From positions 27,610 through 91,609 of the forward strand of contig JANQOF010000050.1 of assembly GCA_028279215.1 (NCBI GenBank): a stretch of DNA of 64,000 nucleotides, written 5' to 3'. A program made the translations under genes and the position numbers. The notes beneath the pieces are model-generated. The model did not search any database. It saw nothing but the letters and a program-made list of their open reading frames with translations, and was not told the origin of the DNA. Numbering within the stretch: the first letter of the stretch is position 1; every line of letters starts with the position of its first letter. The stretch comes from Pirellulales bacterium (GTDB lineage: Bacteria > Planctomycetota > Planctomycetia > Pirellulales > Lacipirellulaceae). This document shows positions 16,414 through 25,285 of this stretch, piece by piece.

Positions 16414-17022
16414 TCAGAATGCCGACCCGCCGCCCTCGTCGACGTTGCCCACCATGTGCAAATGGTTGTGGTCGATGTACACCACCTCACGCGCATCCTC
16501 GTCCACCAAGCGGTGCGGCAACGGCCAACCGATGTTTCGCACATCCTCGTAGTACACCGTGCACTTGTAATGAGCGTGGTGCTGCTGCGCGGGCCCAATT
16601 AGGGGGTAGACGCGCGGCGGATCCAAGTAGTCGGTGATCTTCTCTTTCACGATGCGGACATTGTTTCGATTACGTTCGTACAAGAACGGATAATTCCCTT
16701 GCACGGGATTCGCTTTTTCCATCGCGACCATCACTTCGTCGTCGCTAGGAGGATCGAGAGCCACTGGTTGATTGCCCGAAGTTACCGGACCAAGAATGGG
16801 CACGCGGTCGTATCGTTCTTTCCTCCAGAACTCGTCTTCCTTCTTCTTCTGAAAGTAAGGACTCACTGGCACTGGAATCGATAGCATGCCCAAACTGGGG
16901 CCGAAGGTTTGCAGACCCCAAAAACAGCCACTGGTGGACAGAGATGTCATCGCGACGATCAAGCCCATAGCCATCGAGACGGCCTTCGAGTACGGGCGGC
17001 TTGGGCGGGTGGTCCGGTCCAT
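16414..17022 (-). CDS. Probable lipoprotein of unknown function
   Basis: A 202-residue protein with a hydrophobic N-terminus (AVSMAMGLIVAMTSLSTSGC) that looks like a lipoprotein signal with Cys33, then a Pro-rich stretch, and a C-terminal region full of His, Tyr and Asp (QQHHAHYKCTVYYEDV, VVYIDHNHLHMVG). The Cys/His-rich end could bind a metal. No family is recognised, but the arrangement fits an exported envelope protein. An internal ATG at residue 17 is an alternative start. It precedes exbB on the same strand by about 90 bases; co-transcription is possible. Confidence 0.7.
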   Translation of the reverse strand: MDRTTRPSRPYSKAVSMAMGLIVAMTSLSTSGCFWGLQTFGPSLGMLSIPVPVSPYFQKKKEDEFWRKERYDRVPILGPVTSGNQPVALDPPSDDEVMVAMEKANPVQGNYPFLYERNRNNVRIVKEKITDYLDPPRVYPLIGPAQQHHAHYKCTVYYEDVRNIGWPLPHRLVDEDAREVVYIDHNHLHMVGNVDEGGGSAF

Positions 17023-17233
17023 GGATCAACCTTTGAATGCGGAAGAGCGAGTAGTCGGGAGGAACAGTTCTATGATTCAACAACCACCAATATAGCGCTG
17101 GTGAGTCTCTGGAACTCTTATCGAGTTAATTTGGGCCGATCTTGCGGGTTCTTCCGATTTTGACGAAAAAACTTCGCGGTCCGCTAGCAGCGCCACGCGC
17201 TATTGAGGGCGTGCTAAACACGTTGGCCAACGA

Positions 17234-17271
17234 TGAAAAAAGCTCGGCCCCCTAAATCGAAGGCCGAGCTT
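17234..17271 (-). terminator. Rho-independent terminator of the BON-domain gene
   Basis: A perfect 10-bp stem (AAGCTCGGCC/GGCCGAGCTT) with a 12-base loop is followed on the minus strand by a T-run. It lies 32 bases after the stop of the gene at 17303-18163. Confidence 0.85.
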
Positions 17272-17302
17272 GTTGGTTTGCGACGCTAGCAACAACTCCT
17301 GC

Positions 17303-18163
17303 TTATTGCGTTTTGCAGTGGCTGAAGTCGAGCATCCACCAGCCGTCATCCCATTCCAGGCAGACCTTCCGCCATCCCAGAGGAACTTGTGGATAAGGAT
17401 AGAACGGGCCGATGTACGGCCACGCTGTCGGCGAGTACTGCTTGGGATAAGTTAGCGCCGAGTAATTCGGGTAAGCCGCATAGCTAGGCCAAGCGTAGTT
17501 AGGCATGTGAGCATTGTCGTAGCTCACTCCGTAACCTCCACCACCGGGAACGTAACCCGCGGGTTGCGGTCCCATTCCCATGCCAGCTCCCATACCGCCA
17601 CCGCCGTATGAAGGCGAGCAATAGCTAGCAGGCATCGGACGACCCTGCTTGCCGGCGGTGCGGATTGCGTTCGCTTGGCGGCGTGACATCGGCCGTGGCA
17701 TTTGCCGAGCGACCCGTTGCATGGGTACAGGCAAGGTTGCCTGTGCGGACCGCGTGGGCGGTGTGTTCAAAGCGGCCGGCTCGAACGGCGTGCTGGCTAA
17801 GTCGACCTGCCGGTTCCGAGCATCCGACTCGACCACCCCTTCGAATGCTGGCATAACCAGCGAGTCCTCTTCGCTTCGCACTTCCAGCCGGCAAATGACT
17901 TGGTCGACGCCTTCGACGCCGCGGGCAAGTTCAACGGCTGTTTGCTGTTGCTGCTTGTCGGTAACCGTACCGAGCAGCCAGGCAACTCCGTCCTGGTACT
18001 TCACGCCCAGTTCGTAGTTTGAGATTTGCCCGCTCTCTTGAATCGAGCTGGCGATGTGCTGCGCCATCGCAGTGTCCTCGGGCGATTGAGCCCGAGCGGC
18101 AGTGGTAGCCATCGCCGCCAGCATAGCGCAGGCGTATGCGAGATGGATCGAATGCCTTCCCAT
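17303..18163 (-). CDS. Exported BON-domain protein with Gly/Tyr-rich C-terminus
   Basis: The 286-residue protein has a signal peptide (MGRHSIHLAYACAMLAAMAT, cleavage after ARA), a single BON domain at about residues 33-100 (ISNYELGVKYQDGVAWLLGT then VTDKQQQQTAVELARGVEGV and DQVICRLEV), then a Pro/Arg linker and a Gly-Gly-Gly/Tyr-rich segment (YGGGGMGAGMGMG, PGGGGYGVSYD) ending in PLGWRKVCLEWDDGWWMLDF. BON domains bind phospholipid surfaces and stabilise the envelope under stress. It stands alone, with its own terminator downstream. Confidence 0.85.
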   Translation of the reverse strand: MGRHSIHLAYACAMLAAMATTAARAQSPEDTAMAQHIASSIQESGQISNYELGVKYQDGVAWLLGTVTDKQQQQTAVELARGVEGVDQVICRLEVRSEEDSLVMPAFEGVVESDARNRQVDLASTPFEPAALNTPPTRSAQATLPVPMQRVARQMPRPMSRRQANAIRTAGKQGRPMPASYCSPSYGGGGMGAGMGMGPQPAGYVPGGGGYGVSYDNAHMPNYAWPSYAAYPNYSALTYPKQYSPTAWPYIGPFYPYPQVPLGWRKVCLEWDDGWWMLDFSHCKTQ

Positions 18164-18412
18164 TTTCCCCCCTCCTAGGTTTTGATGAGTTGGCCACGCC
18201 CAACAGGCGGTGGGTCAGCCAACTTCAGCCCGACAGTCTTCGCCGGGACTCGAGCATTGAACGATTGTCTGCCGATCGCGACGCAGTGAATCGCAGCGCA
18301 GCCGGGGCGACGCTATAAACTTCGGCAGACGGTGTTAGCGAAGGGGAGCTTTTTTCCGGTTTTGCCGATCATTTCGCCGGCGACTAGCTAGCACCTGCGA
18401 ATATGGCAGCTC

Positions 18413-18718
18413 TCAATCATTCGCGGCGATCGCCTGCAGCAGGCGATGTGGCTCCTCGGACGAACGCTCGAAGCAAATAACCACGGCCATCAGCCCCAGG
18501 GTACAGCCCGAGGCGGCCCAGAACGGCTGCTGGCACAAGAAGCCAACCGCCGCTAACACCCCCACAATCACCATGCTCACCGTTAGCAGGCAGTTGGTGC
18601 AGACAAAACAAAGCGGCCCCAATCGGCCGCGGCTGCAAACAGCCATCATGATGCCCAGCACGTGCACGGCAACCCAAAAGTGCGGAGGAATCGAGCAAAG
18701 AAGGCAGCTTACATCCAT
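18413..18718 (-). CDS. Small cysteine-rich membrane protein
   Basis: The 101-residue product, started at the ATG at 18718, has three or four hydrophobic segments (PPHFWVAVHVLGIMMAV, LGPLCFVCTNCLLTVSMVIV, GVLAAVGFL, SGCTLGLMAVVICF) and seven Cys, including CxxC pairs. That suggests a small inner-membrane protein with possible metal or disulfide chemistry. No family recognised; no partner gene near. A longer frame to 18766 adds a Pro-rich stretch unlikely to be real. Confidence 0.6.
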   Translation of the reverse strand: MDVSCLLCSIPPHFWVAVHVLGIMMAVCSRGRLGPLCFVCTNCLLTVSMVIVGVLAAVGFLCQQPFWAASGCTLGLMAVVICFERSSEEPHRLLQAIAAND

Positions 18719-19806
18719 GCGTGCAGCCCAAGAATCTGGCGGGGGGTGGGGGAGTGGTCGGCACAATAGTAATCGCCGGAAGTCGCGTCAATTCCGCTTA
18801 CAGCCGTTCAACCGCCACTACCGCAAATCTTTGCCGGCTGGGAAGTTCGGGCACGGAGCTTGCTCATATGTTCACCTAGCGCCTGGATGTGCGGCCCGTT
18901 GATGGTGCGCACCTAGGGGCAAATGAGCCGCAAGACTGGTCGCAAGTTGGGTCCGAATAAGGGGCTTGCCATGCGGCCAGGGCGGCGTGGCGGACCTTGT
19001 CGCGTGCGATCCACTGATGTCGTTTCGTGCCTCAGTCCATGGGGCATTCACAACCAATCGGAGCTGGTGTTTCCAAACCCAGAGGTGCAGGGACGATGGC
19101 CTGCGCGGGCCAAAAATGCCTATGCGTAGCGACCCCAACGAGGGCGGCAGTGAAGCGCTCGGTGGCCAACCAGGAAGAGCTGCGCTTTTGCATCACCGGT
19201 GGCGCGATGAGGATGAGGAAGCTGAAGCGCGCTTTCGTGCGCGATGGCCAGCACACTCTTGAAACGCACGCCATCGCGGGCGATGGCGGTTGAGCGCGTG
19301 CTGCGCGGCCATAGCTCTGCGATGTGGCCCTCGCCTTGAGGGACTCAGGGACGAGGTGCGCTCCGAATCAACCCTCAGCGGTTTCACCAAAATGGTGAAA
19401 TCCTCTCCCCATTCTTGTGCGCTTCGCGCAAGTGACTGCGCACCAACAGCTTGCTAATGGCCCAGGTTGAACGGGCGACGGACGGAGCTGTTGTCATTCG
19501 TCTCGACAAAGCGGCTAAACCGTTGCCGCCAATCTACTTGCGGCTTGTCTTGGGGAGTTTCATTCAAAGGGTGAATCCATCGCGCCGGGGAGCGTTGCGT
19601 GTAGCAGCAAACTTGGCCGCGATGCCCCAACTTCCGGGGGTGAATCCACAACCCTGCGCTCCAAGCTCGGTTTTTGGTGGTTCGGCACATCCGTTGCTAC
19701 GGCAGATGGCGGACTGTAAAGCGAGCGACCGACTGCCCCGCTCGCCATGGATTGTGCAGTGCGACCAGATGAGTCGCGCCGGGCTTCAGCAAGAGGTGAA
19801 CAGACG
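18719..19806. other. Long intergenic stretch without a convincing gene
   Basis: Over 1 kb contains only short frames without ribosome sites or domains. Visible structure: a perfect dyad TTTCACCA(AAA)TGGTGAAA at 19382-19400, and the 10-base word GGTGAATCCA twice, at about 19570 and 19640. It could hold an untranslated RNA or a decayed insertion; neither can be shown. Confidence 0.4.
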
Positions 19807-20016
19807 ATGAAATACGGAAATCAAGACTTCGAATATGCGATTCAAGCCGAACTCACGGATGTAGTCGACTGCATTGATGAATACGCCGAGAGCAACCAAC
19901 CGAAACACGCGCGTAAGCGTTCGGTCAAGGCACTTCGCAAACGTGGTCGCAAGCGGGGTGGCAGCCACCCAGGTTGCGGCATGGCCGGTCGGCGTAACCG
20001 CCAGTATAGCTGGTAG
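19807..20016 (+). CDS. Small basic protein
   Basis: A 69-residue protein with an acidic first half (FEYAIQAELTDVVDCIDEY) and a very basic second half (KHARKRSVKALRKRGRKRGG). GAGGTG sits about eight bases before the ATG at 19807; an upstream in-frame ATG at 19747 lacks such a site. The acidic/basic layout suits a nucleic-acid-associated protein. Function unknown. Confidence 0.6.
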   Translation: MKYGNQDFEYAIQAELTDVVDCIDEYAESNQPKHARKRSVKALRKRGRKRGGSHPGCGMAGRRNRQYSW

Positions 20017-20129
20017 GCGTTGATAGACGCCAGCTTCGGGCCGAAGCCGTTCGCCCTCGGCCGCGTGGTCCTCGCAACTAAGGATCAATCGCGGCCGTGT
20101 ATCTGAGCGAGGGCGTTGCGGTGGTTGGG

Positions 20130-22055
20130 TCACCGTCGACTTACCTGAGGCGCTCGCTTGAGAACTCGCTTCAGTTCGCTTTCCAGTTCGGAAACGTGAA
20201 TGTTCCGATTGGCGACTTGCCCTTTATCGTCAACCAGTAGCATCAACGGCAGCGTCATCACTCCCAGTTCATTCGCCAAGCGACCGTCGAGTCCACCCTC
20301 GTCGTAGATGTGCTTCCAGGGCAATCGGTTCGACGCCAAATATTTCTTGGCCTCGTCGATCGAGCTGTCGAGATTCACGCCGATGATGTCGAACCCGCGG
20401 CGCGAGTATTCTCTGTGCAGCTCTTTGAGTTCTTCGATGTCATCCTTACAGGGCTCGCACCAGCTAGCCCAGTAGTGAATCAACACGTACTTTCGGCGGT
20501 AACCGCTCAAGTCGACTTTGCCGCCACCAATGGCGTTGCCGGCCAGAGGAAGCGTTTTGCCAATCGAGTCGAGCCGACGCAAAGCGCCCTTCGCTTTCTT
20601 ACCCGCGTCGGTCGAGGGAAACTGCTTCACTAGCTTCATGTACCACTCGACTGCCTCGTCTTCTTCGCCAGCAAATTCCTGCTCCATGCCAAGCTGCAGC
20701 ATCGCTTCGGAGGTATCGTTGAAGTTCGGGTAGGTCTTCGCGAAGTTCTCAAGCGATTCGAGCCAGCCGTCGCGGATCTTCGCGTAATCGGCCTTGGGAT
20801 CAAACTGCGCCTTGATGTACTCCGCCCACAAACGGCGAAACTCGACGTGCGATTGCAACTCCTGCGACGCCTTCTCCCGCTTTAGTTGGGCGGCCAGGCG
20901 TTCGATGTCTTCAATCGCATCAAAATACTGAAGCGTTTGCACCGCAGCGCTCAGCATGTCGGCTTGTTGCCGTTGCCATTGTTCGCGATCGGCCCCGGCC
21001 GGACTGGCCTTGGCCAGTTTGCCAAGGATATCGACGCGCCGCTTGGTAACTTCGATTTGGCGCTCGTTGCCGCCACCCAACTGATCGTCGAGCTTCTCGA
21101 GCTGAGTCATCAGCGTTTGCATTTCCTCACTTGGCGCCGTTCCCCCCGCAACAGCCTGCGCGCCGCTCTCGGTCGGCACCGTAAATACGTTCGCGGTCGT
21201 GGCCGACTCGCCAACTTGGGGTAATCCTAGCAGCCGCCAGTTGTCGCCAACTTTCACCAGCGTGCCGAGGTAAACCTGCTCTGACTTGCCACCATTGCTT
21301 ACCAGCGCAGCGACGTTTTCGTAAACCATCACGTCTTTGGTCGATCCGCCACTGCCAGTAGGTACCATCGAAGGTCGACTGGCGCCAAAGTCTAGAAACT
21401 GGGTTGAGCCGCTCACCGCCTGTTGTGACTTGACGAATTGATTGAAGTTCTTTTCGGCGTCGCGTACTCCCTCGGTGAGCTGCTTTTCCATCGGCTTCGA
21501 TAACCCCAAAGCCTTCAACTCTCCGGATTTTGGCAACAAAGAGCCATAGAGTTCGGCGTCGCCTTTTTGGATTGCCTCAATGGCCACTTCGGCTGCTTCG
21601 TAGGGCGAGATCCGCTTCCAACCGTCGATCTTGCCGTTCTGGTTCTTGTCGGTTCCCCAGCGCGTGCCTGCCATATTCAGCCAGCGATATTCATCGGCTT
21701 TGCCGTTGAAGTCAGCATCGATGTCGCGGTACACCTCCAGCCCGTTCTTGAAGTAGCTCCATTGGTCGACCACGTTGTCGCCATTGGTATCGCTAAACCG
21801 ACGCAACATTTGACCGTTACCATCAAGCACTACCCACGCGGTCCGCCCATCAATCTTGGCCGGTTGGATCTTGCAATTGGCCACTTCGGCGTCGGTTGGT
21901 TGATCGTAGTCAATGTTCGATTGAATCGGCTTGAGCCCCAATGCCTGTTTGGGAGTCGGAGTCGCCGCCGAGGCAACCGTTGCCCCGACACTTAGGCAGG
22001 CGCAAAGTGTCGAAGTGGCAAGCGCGAACAGAGCAAACGGGCGACGATTGAGCAT
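20130..22055 (-). CDS. Exported TlpA-like thioredoxin with calcium-binding-type repeats
   Basis: The 641-residue protein starts at the ATG at 22055 (AAGGGG upstream) with a signal peptide. Near the N-terminus three Asp-rich loops occur in sequence (DTNGDNVVDQW, DADFNGKADEY, DKNQNGKIDGW), each of the EF-hand/thrombospondin-3 type. A helical middle section with a TPR-like stretch precedes a C-terminal TlpA/AhpC-type domain with YWASWCEPC (redox CxxC) and the cis-Pro segment MTLPLMLLVD. It should work in the periplasm in thiol-disulfide exchange. No operon partner is seen. Confidence 0.85.
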   Translation of the reverse strand: MLNRRPFALFALATSTLCACLSVGATVASAATPTPKQALGLKPIQSNIDYDQPTDAEVANCKIQPAKIDGRTAWVVLDGNGQMLRRFSDTNGDNVVDQWSYFKNGLEVYRDIDADFNGKADEYRWLNMAGTRWGTDKNQNGKIDGWKRISPYEAAEVAIEAIQKGDAELYGSLLPKSGELKALGLSKPMEKQLTEGVRDAEKNFNQFVKSQQAVSGSTQFLDFGASRPSMVPTGSGGSTKDVMVYENVAALVSNGGKSEQVYLGTLVKVGDNWRLLGLPQVGESATTANVFTVPTESGAQAVAGGTAPSEEMQTLMTQLEKLDDQLGGGNERQIEVTKRRVDILGKLAKASPAGADREQWQRQQADMLSAAVQTLQYFDAIEDIERLAAQLKREKASQELQSHVEFRRLWAEYIKAQFDPKADYAKIRDGWLESLENFAKTYPNFNDTSEAMLQLGMEQEFAGEEDEAVEWYMKLVKQFPSTDAGKKAKGALRRLDSIGKTLPLAGNAIGGGKVDLSGYRRKYVLIHYWASWCEPCKDDIEELKELHREYSRRGFDIIGVNLDSSIDEAKKYLASNRLPWKHIYDEGGLDGRLANELGVMTLPLMLLVDDKGQVANRNIHVSELESELKRVLKRAPQVSRR

Positions 22056-22312
22056 CGTATTCCCCTTGTAGAGATCACTTTTTGATGTACAGGCAGGATG
22101 GCTGGCGGCGCACAGCCCAACAGCAATTGTTGCAGCCGCCCGCCGTCCAGGCGAGAAACCATATCGAACCTTGCCCCCGCCGACTAGGTCAGATGAATAG
22201 AGCGGCAAACCGGATTAACCCGAGTGTATCAAACGGGTGCCACAGGGCCCTTTGACAGCATCGGCTGGCGACCTAAAATTACGGACTTGCCACCTTTTTC
22301 CGGGTGGTACGC

Positions 22313-22386
22313 GGGTGCGTAGCTCAGTTGGTTAGAGCGCAGCCCTGATAAGGCTGAGGTCCCAAGTTCGAGTCTTGGCGCACCCA
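22313..22386 (+). tRNA. tRNA-Ile (GAT)
   Basis: Acceptor GGGTGCG/CGCACCC, D-stem GCTC/GAGC, anticodon stem CAGCC/GGCTG with loop CTGATAA (anticodon GAT), T-arm with AGTTCGAGTCT. CCA not encoded. Followed 79 bases later by tRNA-Ala in the same direction, the order found in rRNA spacers, but no rRNA gene is near. Confidence 0.96.
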
Positions 22387-22465
22387 CTGTTGGTAGCCTC
22401 GGTAGCAAGCGGTTTGCATATGCATTGCTAGCAAGCGAACGCTGGCAACCGAGGTGACCCACCAT

Positions 22466-22538
22466 GGGGCCGTAGCTCAGTTGGGAGAGCGCTAGCTTTG
22501 CAAGCTAGATGTCGCCGGTTCGAGCCCGGCCGGCTCCA
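22466..22538 (+). tRNA. tRNA-Ala (TGC)
   Basis: Acceptor GGGGCCG/CGGCTCC with a G-T pair, D-stem GCTC/GAGC, anticodon stem CTAGC/GCTAG with loop TTTGCAA (anticodon TGC), T-arm with GGTTCGAGCC. CCA not encoded. Partner of the upstream tRNA-Ile. Confidence 0.96.
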
Positions 22539-22692
22539 CTTGTTCTATTCCTTCGGTAGGCCGGGCGGTTCGGGTTCCGGCCTTTGGTGTTGCAGCTTGG
22601 GCTTCTTCCATGCTGCCGATGTCAGCACAGTCTACAATGGACATCGCCAACCGGGCCGATTCACCAAACCAATGGGGTTCAACGTGGAATCA

Positions 22693-23808
22693 ATGCATCC
22701 CAATCCAAGCGGTGTTTGGACCACTTGGGCCGTCCTGATCGGAGCGAGTGGAACACTTGCAGCCGCAACGCCAATGCAGCATCACCTCACCAACGAGCAA
22801 GTCGTCGCCTTTGCCGGCTTGGCCATGGATGGCATCACGCGGGAGTTTCCCAACAAGCCGTCGAACGTGATGGTCGACATCGATTCGGTGAAGCGCCCTC
22901 GCGATCTTCATCCGACGTTCTACGGTTCGTTCGACTGGCACTCCTCGGTCCACGGGCACTGGCTGCTGGTTAGACTCTTGAAAATGTATCCCCATTCTCC
23001 AGCGGCGCCGGCGATGATGAAGCTGCTCGACGAACAGCTTACCGCCGAGAACCTCGCAGCCGAAGCCAGCTACTTCGACGTCAAGGAGAATCGCAGTTTC
23101 GAGCGCATGTACGGCTGGGCCTGGACGTTACGGCTGGTAGCGGAGTTGCATACCTGGGAGCACGCGAAGGCCAAAGAGTGGGCGGCGAACCTCAAACCGC
23201 TGCAAACTCGAATCGTTGAGCTCATCAGAGGTTACTTGCCACGATTGACTTATCCGATACGCACTGGAGTACACCCCGATACCGCGTTCGCGCTGGCCCA
23301 AATCCTCGACTACGCCCGAACCGTTGGCGATAAGGACCTCGAACAACAGGGGATCGCGTACGCGCGTGCGAAATACATGGACGATCGAGACTACCCGGCG
23401 CACTTTGAGCCCTCCGGAGAGGACTTCTTTTCGCCGGCGTGCAACGAGGCCGATCTTATGCGGCGAATTCTCTCGTCCGACGAGTTCGCCAAGTGGCTCG
23501 ACCAATTCCTGCCGAGATTAGGCGACGAGACCTCCCAATCGGCGGGGCTATTGCAACCCGCGGTAGTTTCGGACGTCACCGATCCAAAAATCGTCCACCT
23601 CGCGGGGCTCAACCTGTCTAGGGCTTGGACTCAAAACGGTGTGCTGACGGCGCTGCCGCCCGGCGACCCGCGACGCGACGCGCTGCAGAAGTCGGTCGAT
23701 GCGCATACCAAAGCGGGCCTCGATTACGTCTTTAGCGGTAACTACGCTGGCGAGCATTGGTTGGCAACGTTCGCCGTATATCGGTTGACCGACGTGGGAT
23801 GCGAATGA
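22693..23808 (+). CDS. DUF2891-family exported protein
   Basis: The 371-residue product (ATG at 22693; 22672 is an alternative) has a weak signal sequence (TTWAVLIGASGTLAAA) and the DUF2891 pattern: FYGSFDWHSSVHGHWLLVRL, then a helical repeat region with ERMYGWAWTLRLVAELHTWE and a C-terminal HWLATFAVY. The His/Trp/Asp in the SFDWHSSVHGHW block are the usual conserved residues. The family's biochemical role is unknown. Its last bases overlap the Nramp-like gene (ATGA), so both belong to one operon and a link to metal transport is possible. Confidence 0.85.
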   Translation: MHPNPSGVWTTWAVLIGASGTLAAATPMQHHLTNEQVVAFAGLAMDGITREFPNKPSNVMVDIDSVKRPRDLHPTFYGSFDWHSSVHGHWLLVRLLKMYPHSPAAPAMMKLLDEQLTAENLAAEASYFDVKENRSFERMYGWAWTLRLVAELHTWEHAKAKEWAANLKPLQTRIVELIRGYLPRLTYPIRTGVHPDTAFALAQILDYARTVGDKDLEQQGIAYARAKYMDDRDYPAHFEPSGEDFFSPACNEADLMRRILSSDEFAKWLDQFLPRLGDETSQSAGLLQPAVVSDVTDPKIVHLAGLNLSRAWTQNGVLTALPPGDPRRDALQKSVDAHTKAGLDYVFSGNYAGEHWLATFAVYRLTDVGCE

Positions 23809-25040
23809 CCTCGAACGAGCAGCCATTCGAACGTCGACCCACCCGCTGGCAGTTTGGTCCCGGCCTACTGATTGCGGCTGCGTTCATTGGTCCTGGCACC
23901 GTCACAACGGCGAGTGTTGCGGGTGCACGATTCGGCTTTGCTCTTCTTTGGGCGCTCGTTTTTTCGGTAGTCGCCACGGTAGTGCTCCAAGAGATGGCGG
24001 CGCGACTCGGCCTGGTGGCGCGGATGGGACTTGCCGACGCGATTCGCCAATCGATAAGCCCCGTCTGGGCCCGTTGGCTGGCAATCGGAATCGTTCTTGT
24101 AGCCATCGCCGTTGGCAATACCGCGTATCAAACGGGCAACCTCATGGGGGCCGGCGTTGGGATCTCGCAATTAACGGGGCTTTCGGTGGAGTTCGGTGCA
24201 GTGGTCGTTGGCATTGCGATTGCCATTGTTTTCTTGCTGGGAGTCGGTAACCGATACCTGTACCGGGTACTAGTTGGAATTGTGCTGGTGATGAGCTGTG
24301 CATTCTTGGCTACCGCCGTCATAGTGGGGCCTAATGTGCCCGACGTGGCTCGTGGGATGCTGACCGTATCGATTCCTAAAGGATCGATACTCACGATCAT
24401 GGCGCTGATCGGAACAACCGTTGTACCGTACAACCTGTTTTTGCACGCGACGGCGGTGCAGCAACGTTGGCCATTCCCCAGGAACACGGACGTCAACTTG
24501 CGTCTGTCGCGGTTCGACACGGTGCTCTCGATCGCCATCGGCGGCGTCGTGACGATGGCGATTGTGGTTTCGGCGGCCACTACGCTGCAATCGGCAGTCC
24601 CCACCGGTAACCTTAGCGAAATGACTAAGCAGCTCGAGCCGCTGTTGGGTTCGTCTGGATCGTTGCTGTTTGCGTTTGGTCTGGCGGCTGCTGGAATCAC
24701 CAGCGGCATCACGGCGCCGCTGGCCGCTGGGTACACGATCGCTGGAGCTTTTCCGAACGCATCGCAAAAAACTGTGAAGGCAACTTGTGTGGCGGTCGTA
24801 TTGATCGGGACGCTTCTAGCCGGGCTATTTGGCAAGAGCCCTCAGGCTACGATTGTGGTTGCTCAAGCGGCCAACGCAATTCTGCTCCCGCTGGTGGCCG
24901 TGTTCCTGCTGGTCGTCATGAACCGGCGCGAACTACTTGGCGATCATTGCAACGGACCGCTGCTTAACGTAGCCGGCGCCATCGTGGTGCTGGTCGCCAT
25001 CGGACTAGGCGCGACGAGCCTTTTGGCGATCGGGTGGTAG
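23805..25040 (+). CDS. Nramp-related divalent-metal transporter with altered binding site
   Basis: The 411-residue protein has about eleven hydrophobic helices in the Nramp/SLC11 layout. In helix 1 the usual Asp-Pro-Gly-Asn is GPGT (AAFIGPGTVTTASVAGARFG), and in helix 6 the usual Met-Pro-His is VPYN (IGTTVVPYNLFLHA), so the Asp, Asn and Met metal ligands of canonical Mn/Fe carriers are all replaced. Nramp-related proteins with such changes are known to use other substrates such as Mg, so the substrate here is open. The start is the ATG at 23805 that overlaps the DUF2891 stop. Confidence 0.85.
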   Translation: MTSNEQPFERRPTRWQFGPGLLIAAAFIGPGTVTTASVAGARFGFALLWALVFSVVATVVLQEMAARLGLVARMGLADAIRQSISPVWARWLAIGIVLVAIAVGNTAYQTGNLMGAGVGISQLTGLSVEFGAVVVGIAIAIVFLLGVGNRYLYRVLVGIVLVMSCAFLATAVIVGPNVPDVARGMLTVSIPKGSILTIMALIGTTVVPYNLFLHATAVQQRWPFPRNTDVNLRLSRFDTVLSIAIGGVVTMAIVVSAATTLQSAVPTGNLSEMTKQLEPLLGSSGSLLFAFGLAAAGITSGITAPLAAGYTIAGAFPNASQKTVKATCVAVVLIGTLLAGLFGKSPQATIVVAQAANAILLPLVAVFLLVVMNRRELLGDHCNGPLLNVAGAIVVLVAIGLGATSLLAIGW

Positions 25041-25285
25041 TCTCCTATGACCCTGAAAACAGGCGTTGGGCGCAAAGGGCGATTGACACCAGGGCATTTG
25101 TCAGCGAAATCGGCAATCCAAATTCTTGCGACTCTAATCGCGACGACTTAGAATGCGCCACTTGGGGACAAGGCGGCCGGGTAGCGACTAGGGGCCTCTT
25201 CGTATCGTATGTCGCTATCGCGAACCGCCTTCATTGCGGATGAGTGATGACTGCTTGCGTCCACAAGATCGGCAATAGGTGCGCT

